64,000 nt of DNA from Acidimicrobiaceae bacterium (lineage in GTDB: Bacteria > Actinomycetota > Acidimicrobiia > Acidimicrobiales > RAAP-2). Positions 19,478-28,442 of this stretch are shown here, piece after piece. How positions within the stretch are numbered: position 1 is the stretch's first letter; every line of letters begins with the position of its first letter. The notes under the pieces are model-generated. The model made no database searches, was not told where the DNA came from, and saw nothing but the letters and a program-made list of their open reading frames with translations. The position numbers were made by a program, and so were the translations under genes. The stretch is from positions 175,658 to 239,657 of the forward strand of contig PMFN01000031.1 of the NCBI GenBank assembly GCA_003155135.1. The letters are read 5' to 3'.

Positions 19478-19768
19478 TCACGGGACGAAGGCACACCCGT
19501 CCCACGTGCCACGAGGGCTGCGCCGACGGCGGCCGGTCATCTCGAGGGCGAGTTCGTCCGGTCCGCGCCCCACGCTCGGCCCGACCGCCACCCTGATCCG
19601 GCCCGCCGTGAACGTGCGGTACGCGGCCGCACCTCTCGGCGGCGACATCGTGACCTCGACCACGCGCAGCCCGCCCGAACAGCAGCCATGGGTGGCCAGG
19701 TCCACGTAGGCAACCCCACCTCGGATGGCGACGAAGCTGTCGAACTCCTCCGTCGTTGCGACCCTCAC
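19478..19768 (-). CDS. Conserved hypothetical protein with CC motif
   Basis: A 96-residue protein. The recognisable pattern is an N-terminal VRVATTEEFDSFVAIRGGVAY, then HGCCSGGLRV with a cysteine pair, and an ending WDGCAFVP. I have seen this arrangement in uncharacterised actinobacterial proteins; a thiol-based or metal role is possible but unproved. The GTG at 19768 overlaps the stop of the preceding PPOX gene (GTGA), so the two are translationally coupled. A start 27 bases upstream is possible but would lie inside the PPOX gene. Confidence 0.75.
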   Translation of the reverse strand: MRVATTEEFDSFVAIRGGVAYVDLATHGCCSGGLRVVEVTMSPPRGAAAYRTFTAGRIRVAVGPSVGRGPDELALEMTGRRRRSPRGTWDGCAFVP

Positions 19769-20235
19769 GCGGGGTCCTCGGACGGCTCGCTCCAATGGAG
19801 TGCACGGTGCTCGCTGCCCTCCACCACGACGAACCCGACCTCACAGATGTCGACGGCGAAGAGATGGAAGTCACCCTCGGGGCGCCAGCCGATATGGGCG
19901 AAGAGTGCCTCGCAGTAGCGCTCCCGGGTCGGGGCGTCCGCCACGCGGGCGGCGGTCCCGTAGAGCTTCACGTCGCCCTCGATCCCGTCGGCGCGTGTCA
20001 CCACTGACTGGATGCTCACTTTCGGGTCCCGGAGCAAGTCGAGCGCCTTGTACGACTGCCAGATCATCCCGAGGTAGAGCACGCCGTCCACCTCGAGGGG
20101 CTCGACGGGGCTCAACCGTGCCCACCCGTTGGCCCGCCGTGTCCCCACCATCACGAGGCCGGGGCCGAGGAGGCGCTCGGCGCCGATCGCAGCGAGCTCG
20201 GGGTCCGCGGCGCGAAGGTCCGCCCACGAGGCCAT
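19765..20235 (-). CDS. Pyridoxamine-phosphate-oxidase-like flavin/F420 split-barrel protein
   Basis: A 156-residue member of the FMN/F420-binding split beta-barrel family. Characteristic strands are GLVMVGTRRANGWARLSPVEPL, VLYLGMIWQSYKALDLLRDP and VSIQSVVTR, followed by VKLYGTAARV. Such proteins reduce or oxidise small molecules with FMN or F420, or bind haem; the cofactor here is unknown. The ATG at 20235 lies 11 bases after the membrane gene in the ilvD-headed operon, and its stop overlaps the next gene. Confidence 0.85.
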   Translation of the reverse strand: MASWADLRAADPELAAIGAERLLGPGLVMVGTRRANGWARLSPVEPLEVDGVLYLGMIWQSYKALDLLRDPKVSIQSVVTRADGIEGDVKLYGTAARVADAPTRERYCEALFAHIGWRPEGDFHLFAVDICEVGFVVVEGSEHRALHWSEPSEDPA

Positions 20236-20246
20236 TCAGAGCCCCC

Positions 20247-22076
20247 TCATCGAGGTGGCCCCACGGCGCCGTGACCCCGAAGCGACCACACCGCCGTCGT
20301 CCCGACCATGGACGGCGCTCGCCCGAGCACCACGGTGAGCAGCTGGACGGCCGAGGCGGGACGGGCTCCCTCGTGCGCCACCACCACGGTCCGAACATCC
20401 CACGCGGCGAGTTGGGCTCGGATGATTGTGAGCCCGTGGGTCCCTAGTTTGGGCAGCGGAACGCCGAGCCAGCACTCCTCGAGCAGCGCCTCGAGCAATG
20501 TGTCCGGTTTGGCGAAGGAGGCTGAACCGTCGGGCTGCGCGACGATCACGTAGCCGCCCGGCATGCGAAACGACATCGCCGCCTCGGCCTGCCACAGCAT
20601 GGCCTGGTCGTGGTCCTGGAACGCCTCGGGATAGGCGAGGACCACGCTCCCCGCGGCGATGGACGCGCGTGGCGGGTCGAAGACCGCTGGCACGCTGACC
20701 GAGCTGGTCCGAAACGGAAAGGCCGGCACGAGCGGCAGCAGGCACAAGCCGACGACCCCGAGGACCAGGAGATCCGTGCGGGTTCCCGGCCGGCGGGATC
20801 CGAGCAGGCCGAGGTGGGCCCGGTCGGCACCCACGGCGAGTACGAGCGCGGCGAAGAGATCGACGAAGACGTCGTAGCGGGCGGGCACGGCCTCGGCAAA
20901 GACCGTCCAGTGCGCGAGGAGCGCGTAGGGCAGCGGGATGGCGGTTCGCGTCCCGCCGATCGCCAAGTGCACACCGAGCGAGAGCACGAACGCGCATACC
21001 GCCATGGCGACGGCGAAGCGGATGACCGGCTCGCGCCACAGTTTGATGGCGACGAGTGCCAGGGCGATCAGGAGGAGGATCCCGAGAGCGCCACCGTTCT
21101 CGTAGAGATCGCCGCCAACGAGCGTGGCGCCGACGGAGCCGGTGTGGAAGAGCTGCAGTGGCGTGGTGGCGACGGGGCTGACCAGGTCGTTCGAGAGCCG
21201 GCCCAGGCCGGCCTGGATGGGGCCCTTCGTGTGGCCCTCTCCGGTGAGGGCGATGGTCGCCGGGTAGGCGACGACGACGGCGAAGACGCCGAATCCGATC
21301 GCCAGGCCGCTCGCCACGTGGCGGGCCCGACGCGCCACCTCGTGCGGCCGGGCCACCACCAGGAACAGCAGGCCGATCGCGGCGACCACCGCTGTGTCGA
21401 CCAGCATCTCGACCGAGGTGAAGAACTGTGCGACGCCGAGCGCGCCCAGCACCGCGCCGACGCCGAAGGGGTTCCACCGCTGGCGGACCACCAGTTCGTC
21501 GAGTGCTGCGAGGAGCAGGGGGATCACTGCGACGAAGGCGAGGTTCAGGTGGCCCTGGGTCTGGGCGACCATGTACGGAGAGAAGCCGAACAGCAGCCCT
21601 CCGACATAGGCGGCGGGCAGCCATGACACCCAGCGCCTGAGGACCACCGTCGCCGCCGTCGCCGAGGTGGCGAAGGCGAGCACCACTGCCACGTTGAAGC
21701 TGGCGACGGGCCCGGCGGCCAGGGTGACCGGCGCCAGCAGCGCGCCCGGCAGGAGGAGACTCGGGTTGTCGAGCAGGTTGACCGGTCGCGGCACGTTGAG
21801 CAGGTGGGTGATGAGCGGTGAGTGGCCGGCCAGCAGTGCCCTCGGGGTGACGGCGAGGAACCAGGCCTCCTGGATGGGGTCCTGCCCGTTGCCGGTCGGC
21901 AGGACGTGGGTGACCCCGTCGAGGAGCGCCCGCAGGTCGGCGACCATCCCGAGCGCCACGAACGAGCCAACGACGGCTGCCCAGGCGAGGACGGGTCGCC
22001 ACCGCTCTCTCCGGGCGGGCGTGACACTGGTCTCCGCCGGTGCGGCGGGGGGAACCGGCGTAATCGTGGCGGTCAT
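20247..22076 (-). CDS. GT-C-like polytopic membrane protein
   Basis: A 609-residue membrane protein. After a 28-residue cytoplasmic proline-rich start, about a dozen hydrophobic helices follow (first: VLAWAAVVGSFVALGMV), and a soluble end of about 130 residues begins near residue 480. The first large loop (THVLPTGNGQDPIQEAWFLAV) contains the acidic residue expected in GT-C glycosyltransferases, and the helix layout matches that class. The soluble tail includes YPEAFQDHDQAMLWQAEAAMSFRMPGGY, a motif of uncharacterised actinobacterial GT-C-like proteins. The donor and acceptor are unknown. It lies 18 bases after ilvD, without an evident metabolic link. Confidence 0.78.
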   Translation of the reverse strand: MTATITPVPPAAPAETSVTPARRERWRPVLAWAAVVGSFVALGMVADLRALLDGVTHVLPTGNGQDPIQEAWFLAVTPRALLAGHSPLITHLLNVPRPVNLLDNPSLLLPGALLAPVTLAAGPVASFNVAVVLAFATSATAATVVLRRWVSWLPAAYVGGLLFGFSPYMVAQTQGHLNLAFVAVIPLLLAALDELVVRQRWNPFGVGAVLGALGVAQFFTSVEMLVDTAVVAAIGLLFLVVARPHEVARRARHVASGLAIGFGVFAVVVAYPATIALTGEGHTKGPIQAGLGRLSNDLVSPVATTPLQLFHTGSVGATLVGGDLYENGGALGILLLIALALVAIKLWREPVIRFAVAMAVCAFVLSLGVHLAIGGTRTAIPLPYALLAHWTVFAEAVPARYDVFVDLFAALVLAVGADRAHLGLLGSRRPGTRTDLLVLGVVGLCLLPLVPAFPFRTSSVSVPAVFDPPRASIAAGSVVLAYPEAFQDHDQAMLWQAEAAMSFRMPGGYVIVAQPDGSASFAKPDTLLEALLEECWLGVPLPKLGTHGLTIIRAQLAAWDVRTVVVAHEGARPASAVQLLTVVLGRAPSMVGTTAVWSLRGHGAVGPPR

Positions 22077-22094
22077 CGGCCGGCCGGCCCGCCC

Positions 22095-23810
22095 CTACGG
22101 CTCGGTGACGGCGCCGCGCTCGGCCCCCGTCACCAATCGGGCGTACTTGGCGAGCACCCCCGTGGTGTAGCGGGGCTCGAACTCCTTCAACGCACCGGCG
22201 CGCCGGGCCAGCTCCGCCGCATCGACCTCGAGGTCGATGCGGTGCTGGTCCACGTCGATGACGATGCGGTCCCCATCAGCCACGAGGGCGATGGGGCCGC
22301 CGTCGACCGCCTCGGGGGCGACGTGGCCGATGCAGAACCCGTGGGTCCCCCCGCTGAACCGGCCGTCGGTGACGAGCGCGCAGTCCCCCCCGCGCCCGAC
22401 GCCCTTCATGGCGCCGGTCACCGCCAGCATCTCGCGCATGCCGGGGCCGCCCTTCGGGCCCTCGTAGCGGATCACCACCACGGTGCCCGGCTCGATGCCG
22501 TCGGCCAGGATGACCTCCATGGCGGCCGGTTCGCCGTCGAAGACCCGTGCGGTGCCCTCGAAGTACGGGGTGTCGATGCCGGCCACCTTGACCACCGAGC
22601 CCTTGGGGGCGAGCGAACCGGTCAGTATGGCGATGCCGCCACGCTCGTGGATGGGGTTTCGAAGCGCATGCACGACGGTGCCGTCGGGCGGCGGCGGCGC
22701 CAGGGCGGCCAGGTTCTCGGCCATCGTCTTGCCGGTCACGGTCAGGCAGTCCCCGTGGAGGAGGCCCGCCTCGAGCAGCTCGGCGAGGACCACGGGCACC
22801 CCGCCGATGCGGTCGACGTCAACCATGTGGAACTTGCCGTGGGGTTTCGTGTCGGCGAGGTGCGGCACCCGCTCGGCAATGCGGTTGAAGTCGTCGAGCT
22901 CGAGCTCCACGCGCGCCTCGTGGGCGATGGCGAGCAGGTGCAGCACGGCGTTCGTCGAGCCCCCGAGGGCCATGACCACGGCAATGGCGTTCTCGAAGGC
23001 CTGTTTGGTCATGATCTGGCGCGGACGGATCCCCTCACGCAAGAGGTCGATCACCACGCGGCCCGACTCGTAGGCGAAGTCGTCGCGGCGGCGGTCGACG
23101 GCCGGCGCCGAGGAGCTGCCCGGAAGGGACATGCCGAGGGCTTCGGCGACCGAGGCCATCGTGTTGGCCGTGAACATGCCCGCGCACGAGCCTTCGGTCG
23201 GGCAGGCGTTGTGCTCGATGAGGGAGAGCTCCTCGTCGCTCAGGGCGTCGACGGCGTGGGCCCCGACCGCTTCGAAGACACTGACGACGTCGAGGGCACG
23301 GTCGCGCAGACGGCCCGGCAGGATGCTGCCGCCGTAGAGGAAGACGCTCGGCAGGTTGAGGCGGGCCGCCGCCATGAGCATCCCCGGAAGGGACTTGTCG
23401 CAGCCGGCGAAGGTCACGAGGGCGTCGAAGCGCTCGGCATGCATGACGGTCTCGACCGAGTCCGCAATGACCTCGCGGCTGACCAACGATGCGCGCATCC
23501 CCTCGTGGCCCATCGAGATGCCGTCGGACACGGCGATGGTGACGAACTCGAACGGGAAGCCCCCCGCGTCGCGCACGCCCTGCTTGGCCCGTTTGGCCAG
23601 CCGGTCGAGCGGCAAGTTGCACGGCGTCACCTCGTTCCACGAGGAGGCGACCCCGATTTGGGGCTTGTCCCAGTCGTCGTCGGTCATCCCGACGGCGCGC
23701 AGCATGGCCCGTGCCGGCGCCTTCGCCGGGCCGTCGGTCACCTCGAAGCTGCGCGGCTTCATGCCGGGCCGCTCGCCGGGGCCCGCGTGCTCAGCGTTGT
23801 TGGACGTCAT
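22095..23810 (-). CDS. ilvD: Dihydroxy-acid dehydratase
   Basis: A 571-residue iron-sulfur enzyme making 2-oxoisovalerate and its isoleucine-pathway homologue. Cluster-related cysteines are C64 (TPCN), C137 (FAGCDKS) and C209 in [18 protein letters not shown]. The C-terminal region has the [15 protein letters not shown] motif. The ATG at 23810 follows TATGCT at six bases and has no ribosome site, so the message is probably leaderless; an ATG 16 codons later (MKPRSFEV) is possible. It is separate from ilvBNC and leads a four-gene run with GT-C, PPOX and the CC-motif protein. Confidence 0.96.
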   Translation of the reverse strand: MTSNNAEHAGPGERPGMKPRSFEVTDGPAKAPARAMLRAVGMTDDDWDKPQIGVASSWNEVTPCNLPLDRLAKRAKQGVRDAGGFPFEFVTIAVSDGISMGHEGMRASLVSREVIADSVETVMHAERFDALVTFAGCDKSLPGMLMAAARLNLPSVFLYGGSILPGRLRDRALDVVSVFEAVGAHAVDALSDEELSLIEHNACPTEGSCAGMFTANTMASVAEALGMSLPGSSSAPAVDRRRDDFAYESGRVVIDLLREGIRPRQIMTKQAFENAIAVVMALGGSTNAVLHLLAIAHEARVELELDDFNRIAERVPHLADTKPHGKFHMVDVDRIGGVPVVLAELLEAGLLHGDCLTVTGKTMAENLAALAPPPPDGTVVHALRNPIHERGGIAILTGSLAPKGSVVKVAGIDTPYFEGTARVFDGEPAAMEVILADGIEPGTVVVIRYEGPKGGPGMREMLAVTGAMKGVGRGGDCALVTDGRFSGGTHGFCIGHVAPEAVDGGPIALVADGDRIVIDVDQHRIDLEVDAAELARRAGALKEFEPRYTTGVLAKYARLVTGAERGAVTEP

Positions 23811-23816
23811 GGCCAG

Positions 23817-23822
23817 AGCATA
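23817..23822 (-). promoter_or_regulatory. -10 hexamer TATGCT of ilvD, leaderless-type
   Basis: TATGCT is followed by exactly six bases and the ilvD ATG. The gap to gatB is only 55 bases, so this is the likely promoter. Confidence 0.65.
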
Positions 23823-23865
23823 CGGCCCGCTCCCGGGGCTTCCGGAGACGGGCGGCTCGCGCCGA

Positions 23866-25314
23866 TCAGGGGGCGGCGAGGCGGGCCAGCTCTGCGGTGA
23901 CGGCCTTGCCGTTGGCGTTGCCACCGGTGGCCTTCATGACCGCGCCCACGAAGAAGCCGGTCATCTTCTTGTCGCCCTCGACGAAGCGGGCCCACTCGTC
24001 GGGGTGGGCGGCGACGATGTCGGCGACGGTGGCGGCGAGCGAGCCCGACGACAGCGACTCGAAGCCCAGCTCGGCGGCGATCCCACCCGGGTCGCCGCCG
24101 CCGCGCTCGAGGAGCACGGCGAGGACCGCCTTGGTCTGGGTCGCCGAGAGCGTGCCGTTCGCCTCCAGGCCGAGCAGCGTGGCGAAGGAGGTGCGTTCGA
24201 GCCGCAGAGCGGCGTCGGTGTCGGTCGCCACCTCATTGGCCGTGCGGGCGAGGGCGAGCGTGGCGGGGACCCCGGCATCGGTGGCGCTGCGCAGGAGCGG
24301 GTCGAGCCCAAGGTCCACGACGGCCAGGATCTGGTCGCGCTGGGCAGGGGTCGGGCCCCCGTCGAAGAGAGCGGCGAGCGCCAAGCGCCGCTCGGCGGGC
24401 AGCGGCCCGATGCCCGCTGCCACCCGCTCGATCCACTCGGCCCCGGGCGCGAGGGGGACCAGGTCGGGCTCGGGGAAGTAGCGGTAGTCGTTCGCCTCTT
24501 CCTTGGACCGCATGGTCGAGGTGCGCCCGGCCTCCTCGTCCCAGTGGCGGGTCTCCTGGTCGATGGTGCCGCCGGCGTCGAGCAGGGCGACCTGGCGGTC
24601 GGCCTCGTACTCGATGGCCCGGGTGAGCGAGCGGAGCGAGTTCAGATTCTTGATCTCACACCTCGTGCCCATCACCTCGTTGCCCGCCGGGCGAACCGAG
24701 ACGTTGGCGTCGACGCGCATCGAGCCCTCCTCCATCCGGCCGTCGGAGGCCCCGGTCGCCACCAGCACGGCGCGCAGCTCGGCCACGTAGGCCCGTGCCT
24801 GGGCGGCGGTGCGGATTTCGGGCTCGCTCACGATCTCGACGAGCGGGACGCCGGCGCGGTTGTAGTCGACCAGTGAGTGGTCCGCGGCGTGGATGCGGCC
24901 GCCCTCGCCGACGTGCAGCGTCTTGCCGGTGTCCTCTTCCAAGTGGGCGCGGGTGATGCCGACCACCGAGCCGTCGGGCAGCTCGAGTCGACCGCCCGTG
25001 TTGATCGGCTCGTCGTACTGGCTGATCTGGTAGTCCTTGGGCTGGTCCGGATAGAAGTAGTTCTTCCGGTGGAAGCTCGAGGGGCGGATCTCGCACCCGA
25101 GGGCCGTGCCGATCGCCATGGCCCGCTCGACCGCCCCGGTGTTCAGGACAGGGAGCGAGCCGGGCAGGCCGAGGCACACGGGGCAGACGTTGGTGTTGGG
25201 CTCGTCGCCGAAGGCGTTGCGGCAGCCGCAGAACAGCTTGGTGGCGGTCAGGAGCTCGCAGTGCACCTCGAGGCCGATCACCATCTCCCAGTCGTCGCCC
25301 AGGGTCGTGCTCAT
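23866..25314 (-). CDS. gatB: Asp-tRNA(Asn)/Glu-tRNA(Gln) amidotransferase subunit B
   Basis: A 482-residue subunit that binds the misacylated tRNA and phosphorylates the side chain before amidation. The start [20 protein letters not shown] with [11 protein letters not shown] provides the zinc-binding cysteines, and the cradle domain includes [17 protein letters not shown]. The C-terminal helical and YqeY-like domain ends with [20 protein letters not shown], needed for tRNA binding. It starts with an ATGA overlap to gatA and is the last gene of the operon. Confidence 0.96.
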   Translation of the reverse strand: MSTTLGDDWEMVIGLEVHCELLTATKLFCGCRNAFGDEPNTNVCPVCLGLPGSLPVLNTGAVERAMAIGTALGCEIRPSSFHRKNYFYPDQPKDYQISQYDEPINTGGRLELPDGSVVGITRAHLEEDTGKTLHVGEGGRIHAADHSLVDYNRAGVPLVEIVSEPEIRTAAQARAYVAELRAVLVATGASDGRMEEGSMRVDANVSVRPAGNEVMGTRCEIKNLNSLRSLTRAIEYEADRQVALLDAGGTIDQETRHWDEEAGRTSTMRSKEEANDYRYFPEPDLVPLAPGAEWIERVAAGIGPLPAERRLALAALFDGGPTPAQRDQILAVVDLGLDPLLRSATDAGVPATLALARTANEVATDTDAALRLERTSFATLLGLEANGTLSATQTKAVLAVLLERGGGDPGGIAAELGFESLSSGSLAATVADIVAAHPDEWARFVEGDKKMTGFFVGAVMKATGGNANGKAVTAELARLAAP

Positions 25315-26771
25315 GGGACGGTCTCCTCCTGCGGTGTGGCCACCTCGAGGGCGGCGGCGACGGCGAAGAGCAGCGGCTCGGCGAGGGCGGGGGCGAGCAC
25401 CTGGACCCCGACCGGGAGGCCGTCGTCGCCGGTGCCGAAGGGCACGCTGATGGCCGGGTGCCCGGCCAGGTTCGACGGGATGGTGAACAGGTCCGAGAGG
25501 TACATGGCGAGTGGGTCGTCGGCCTTGGACCCGATGGCGAACGCCGTCGTCGGCGCGGTGGCCCCGAGCAGGACGTCGTGGTCGGCGTAGGCCCGAGCGA
25601 ACGCCTCGACCACGAGCGTGCGGACCCGCTGGGCCTGGCCGTAGTAGGCGTCGTAGTAGCCGGCCGACAGCGCGTAGGTCCCGAGCATGATGCGCCGCTT
25701 GACCTCGGCGCCGAAGCCCGCCGTGCGCGTGGCCCGGTTCATGGCCGCCGCGTCCGGGGCATCAACCCGCAGCCCGTAGCGGACCCCGTCGTAGCGGGCC
25801 AGGTTGGAGGACGCCTCGGCGGGGGCGAGCAGGTAGTAGGCCGACAGGCCGTAGTCGAACTCGGGGATCGAGACCTCCTCGACCCGCGCCCCGGCCACGG
25901 CCAGGGCCTCGGCGGCCTCGTGGACCCGGGCAGCCACGTCGGGAGCGGCGCCGGTGAGCAGCTGGGCGCACAGGCCGACGCGCAGTCCGTCGACGCCCTC
26001 ACCGAGCCTCGACCGGGCGGCGGGGGCGGGCCCGTCGAGCGACGTGCTGTCGGCGGGGTCGTGGCCGCCGATGACCTCGAGGAGCAGCGCAGCGTCGGCC
26101 ACGGTGGTGGCGAAGGGCCCGATCTGGTCGAGGGAGCTGGCGAAGGCGACGAGGCCGTAGCGCGAGACCGCGCCGTACGTGGGCTTCATGCCGACCACGC
26201 CGCAGAAGGCGGCCGGCTGGCGGATGGACCCCCCGGTGTCCGAGCCGAGCCCGAGCGGGGCGAAGCCCGCCGCCACCGCCGCCGCCGAGCCCCCCGAGGA
26301 GCCGCCGGGGACCTTGGCGGTGTCGTGCGGGTTGCGCGTCGGGCCGCTCGAGGAGTTCTCGGTCGAGGACCCCATGGCGAACTCGTCCATGTTGGTCTTG
26401 CCGATGATGACCGCGCCGGCGTCGGCGAGGCGGCGCACCACCGTGGCGTCGTAGGGCGGACGCCAGCCCTCGAGGATCTTGGACGAGCAGGTGGTGGCCA
26501 GCCCGAGGGTGCAGAGGTTGTCCTTCAGGGCCACCGGCACCCCAGCGAGCGGGCCGACCGGCTCGCCGGCGGCGACGGACCGGTCGATGGCGGCAGCCCG
26601 TTCCCTGGCTTCGTCGCCGAGAACGCTGACGAAGGCGTGGAGGTCGGGCTCCCTCGACTCGATGACGGCGAGGTGCGCGTCGAGCACCGCTGCGGCCGAT
26701 TCCTCGCCGGCGGCGACCGCCGACGCGATGTCCGCGGCGGTGCGCCGGGCTGACCTTCCGTCCGCGCTCAC
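25311..26771 (-). CDS. gatA: Asp-tRNA(Asn)/Glu-tRNA(Gln) amidotransferase subunit A
   Basis: A 486-residue amidase that releases ammonia from glutamine and passes it to GatB. The Ser-cisSer-Lys triad is visible: the lysine in VPVALKDN, the cis-serine in [13 protein letters not shown] and the nucleophile serine in [12 protein letters not shown]. The GTG at 26771 overlaps the gatC stop (GTGA); a longer open frame upstream is gatC read out of frame. Length and motif order are normal for the family. Confidence 0.96.
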   Translation of the reverse strand: MSADGRSARRTAADIASAVAAGEESAAAVLDAHLAVIESREPDLHAFVSVLGDEARERAAAIDRSVAAGEPVGPLAGVPVALKDNLCTLGLATTCSSKILEGWRPPYDATVVRRLADAGAVIIGKTNMDEFAMGSSTENSSSGPTRNPHDTAKVPGGSSGGSAAAVAAGFAPLGLGSDTGGSIRQPAAFCGVVGMKPTYGAVSRYGLVAFASSLDQIGPFATTVADAALLLEVIGGHDPADSTSLDGPAPAARSRLGEGVDGLRVGLCAQLLTGAAPDVAARVHEAAEALAVAGARVEEVSIPEFDYGLSAYYLLAPAEASSNLARYDGVRYGLRVDAPDAAAMNRATRTAGFGAEVKRRIMLGTYALSAGYYDAYYGQAQRVRTLVVEAFARAYADHDVLLGATAPTTAFAIGSKADDPLAMYLSDLFTIPSNLAGHPAISVPFGTGDDGLPVGVQVLAPALAEPLLFAVAAALEVATPQEETVP

Positions 26772-27106
26772 GGCTCCTCGCCGACGATGCGCGGCACGCT
26801 GAAGCGGTCGTCCTCCACCGAAGGCGCCATGGCCAGCACGATGTCTCGCTCGAGGCTCGGGGCCACGACGTCGTCGCGCAGCACGTTGACGACCGGGAGC
26901 GGGTGGGCGGTCGGGCGCACCCCGGTCAGGTCGAGGGCTGCCACGTCGGCCGCGTAATCGAGGACCGACGCGAGCTGGCCGGTGAAGAGCTCGAGCTCGT
27001 CCTCGGAAAGGTCGAGCCGGGCGAGGCGCGCCACATGGACTACGTCCGCGCGGCTGAGTGCCGCCGTCGACGGGTGCGCACCGGCCGGCCCGTTCTCCAC
27101 GGTCAT
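26768..27106 (-). CDS. gatC: Asp-tRNA(Asn)/Glu-tRNA(Gln) amidotransferase subunit C
   Basis: A 112-residue stabilising subunit that wraps around GatA. The pattern [20 protein letters not shown], then [22 protein letters not shown] and a C-terminal DRFSVPRIV is complete. The ATG at 27106 overlaps the stop of the hydrolase gene (ATGA). GatCAB presence implies that Asn- and/or Gln-tRNA are made indirectly in this organism. Confidence 0.95.
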   Translation of the reverse strand: MTVENGPAGAHPSTAALSRADVVHVARLARLDLSEDELELFTGQLASVLDYAADVAALDLTGVRPTAHPLPVVNVLRDDVVAPSLERDIVLAMAPSVEDDRFSVPRIVGEEP

Positions 27107-27867
27107 GCCGGGGCCCGGCCCGAGACCGATCGGGCAAAAGCGAGGGCGCGCGACTCGATCTCGTCCTGGTCGTAGTCGAGGGTTGCGACGTGGTAGCTGC
27201 GCTCCAGCCAGACGCGCTCGACCGGGCCCGACACGGTGCCCGCCACGAGGTCTCCCGAGCCCGGCTCAACCACGTGGTCCTGGCGGCTCGAGAGCAGCAG
27301 CACCGGGCACCCGACCTGGGCCAGGTCGACGGCCACGTCCTCGGCCGCCTCGAACAGCGAGAGGACCGCGGCGAGAGGCAGCTCGGCGTAGGCGAGCTCG
27401 ACGGTGCCTTCCTTCGCGATGTCCGAGCCGATGCCCGGCGCGAGCTCGGTCCCCGACTCGAGGGTGGCGGTCAGCATGTCGCGCACATCGTCGCCGGGGG
27501 GCTCGGCGAGGGGGTTCACGAGCACGATGCCGGCGATCTCGGGGTGGCGCTCGGCCAGCCACAGCGTCAGCGTCCCGCCCATCGACAGGCCCGCCACCAC
27601 CACGGCCGAGCAGCGGGCGGCCAGTTCCTCGTAGGCCCGCTCGGCCGCAGCCGACCAGTCGGCCCACCTCGTGGTCACCATGTCCTCGATGGAGGTGCCG
27701 TGCCCGGGGAGCAGCGGGAGCTCGACGGTGAAGCCGGCGTCGGCCATCGCCTCGGCGAGGGGGCGCATCGATTGGGGGTTGCCGGTGAATCCGTGGAGGA
27801 CGAGCACGCCCTCGGGGCCGCCGGCGGCAGAGAACGGTTCAGCACCTTCGAGCACGGGAGCAGTCAC
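27103..27867 (-). CDS. Alpha/beta hydrolase (carboxylesterase type)
   Basis: A 254-residue serine hydrolase similar to Est30-type carboxylesterases and monoacylglycerol lipases. The oxyanion-hole motif is [13 protein letters not shown], the nucleophile elbow is AGLSMGGT, an Asp in [10 protein letters not shown] and the terminal His in [10 protein letters not shown] complete the triad. The start GTG at 27867 is picked from the domain boundary; TAGCAT lies eight bases before it and no ribosome site is seen. The four-base overlap with gatC makes it the first gene of the hydrolase-gatC-gatA-gatB run, an unusual company for a lipase. Confidence 0.86.
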   Translation of the reverse strand: MTAPVLEGAEPFSAAGGPEGVLVLHGFTGNPQSMRPLAEAMADAGFTVELPLLPGHGTSIEDMVTTRWADWSAAAERAYEELAARCSAVVVAGLSMGGTLTLWLAERHPEIAGIVLVNPLAEPPGDDVRDMLTATLESGTELAPGIGSDIAKEGTVELAYAELPLAAVLSLFEAAEDVAVDLAQVGCPVLLLSSRQDHVVEPGSGDLVAGTVSGPVERVWLERSYHVATLDYDQDEIESRALAFARSVSGRAPA

Positions 27868-27969
27868 GTCCGGGCATGCTACCGGCGCGCCAGCGCCCGC
27901 TTCGAACCGGGCCGGGTGGGCCGCCGCCGGTGCAGTGGGGCCGACGAGGGGCCCGGGGGCGAGCGCGGG

Positions 27970-27975
27970 TAGGTT
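27970..27975 (+). promoter_or_regulatory. -10 hexamer TAGGTT of SCP2 gene
   Basis: TAGGTT lies 44 bases before the SCP2 start codon and just after the divergent hydrolase start. With a normal 6-8 base offset the transcript would carry a short leader with a GAGGAG ribosome site. No clear -35 box is visible. Confidence 0.4.
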
Positions 27976-28019
27976 GGCTGCGTCCTGACCCCGCGACGAG
28001 TTCCGAGGAGCACCACACC

Positions 28020-28424
28020 ATGGCGTACGCCTTCTTGAGCGATGAGTGGATCGAGCAGGCGCACAAGATCCGCCACGAGTACCGCGGGCGCATGGCGCCA
28101 ATCCCCCACCCGGTGCGCATGAACCTCATCGTGACCGAGGTGCCTTTCGACGAGGACCGACTCCACGCGCACGTCGACACCAGCACGGGCGAGCTCGAGC
28201 TCGACCGTGGGCACCTGGAGAACCCCGACCTGTCGGTGACCGTCGACTACATCACCGCCAAGGCGATCCTGGTCGATGGCAACCCCCAGGCGGCCATGAC
28301 CGCCTTCATGAACGGCAAGATCCGCCTCGAGGGCGACATGTCCAAGCTGATGGTCTTCCAGGGCGCCCCGACCGACGAGTCGGCCATCGAGTTCGCGCTG
28401 CGGGTGCGGGAGATGACCGAATAG
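28020..28424 (+). CDS. SCP2 sterol-carrier-like protein
   Basis: A 134-residue soluble protein of the SCP2 family, which binds sterols or other lipids in a hydrophobic tunnel. The sequence starts FLSDEWIEQAHKIRHEYRG; the strand-turn-helix SVTVDYITAKAILVDGNPQAAMTAF with GKIRLEGDMSKLMVFQ is the usual SCP2 core. The ATG at 28020 is chosen because GAGGAG stands before it and the frame upstream is repetitive noncoding. It converges on the MFS gene. A role in lipid or steroid metabolism next to the SDR at 30098 is possible. Confidence 0.85.
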   Translation: MAYAFLSDEWIEQAHKIRHEYRGRMAPIPHPVRMNLIVTEVPFDEDRLHAHVDTSTGELELDRGHLENPDLSVTVDYITAKAILVDGNPQAAMTAFMNGKIRLEGDMSKLMVFQGAPTDESAIEFALRVREMTE

Positions 28425-28442
28425 AGCGGTCTCGCCCGCCGC

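Noticed and set aside
25311..27269. 652-residue version of gatA
   Set aside because: The first 166 residues are arginine-rich and overlap gatC and the hydrolase; the family start after the GTG at 26771 is clear.
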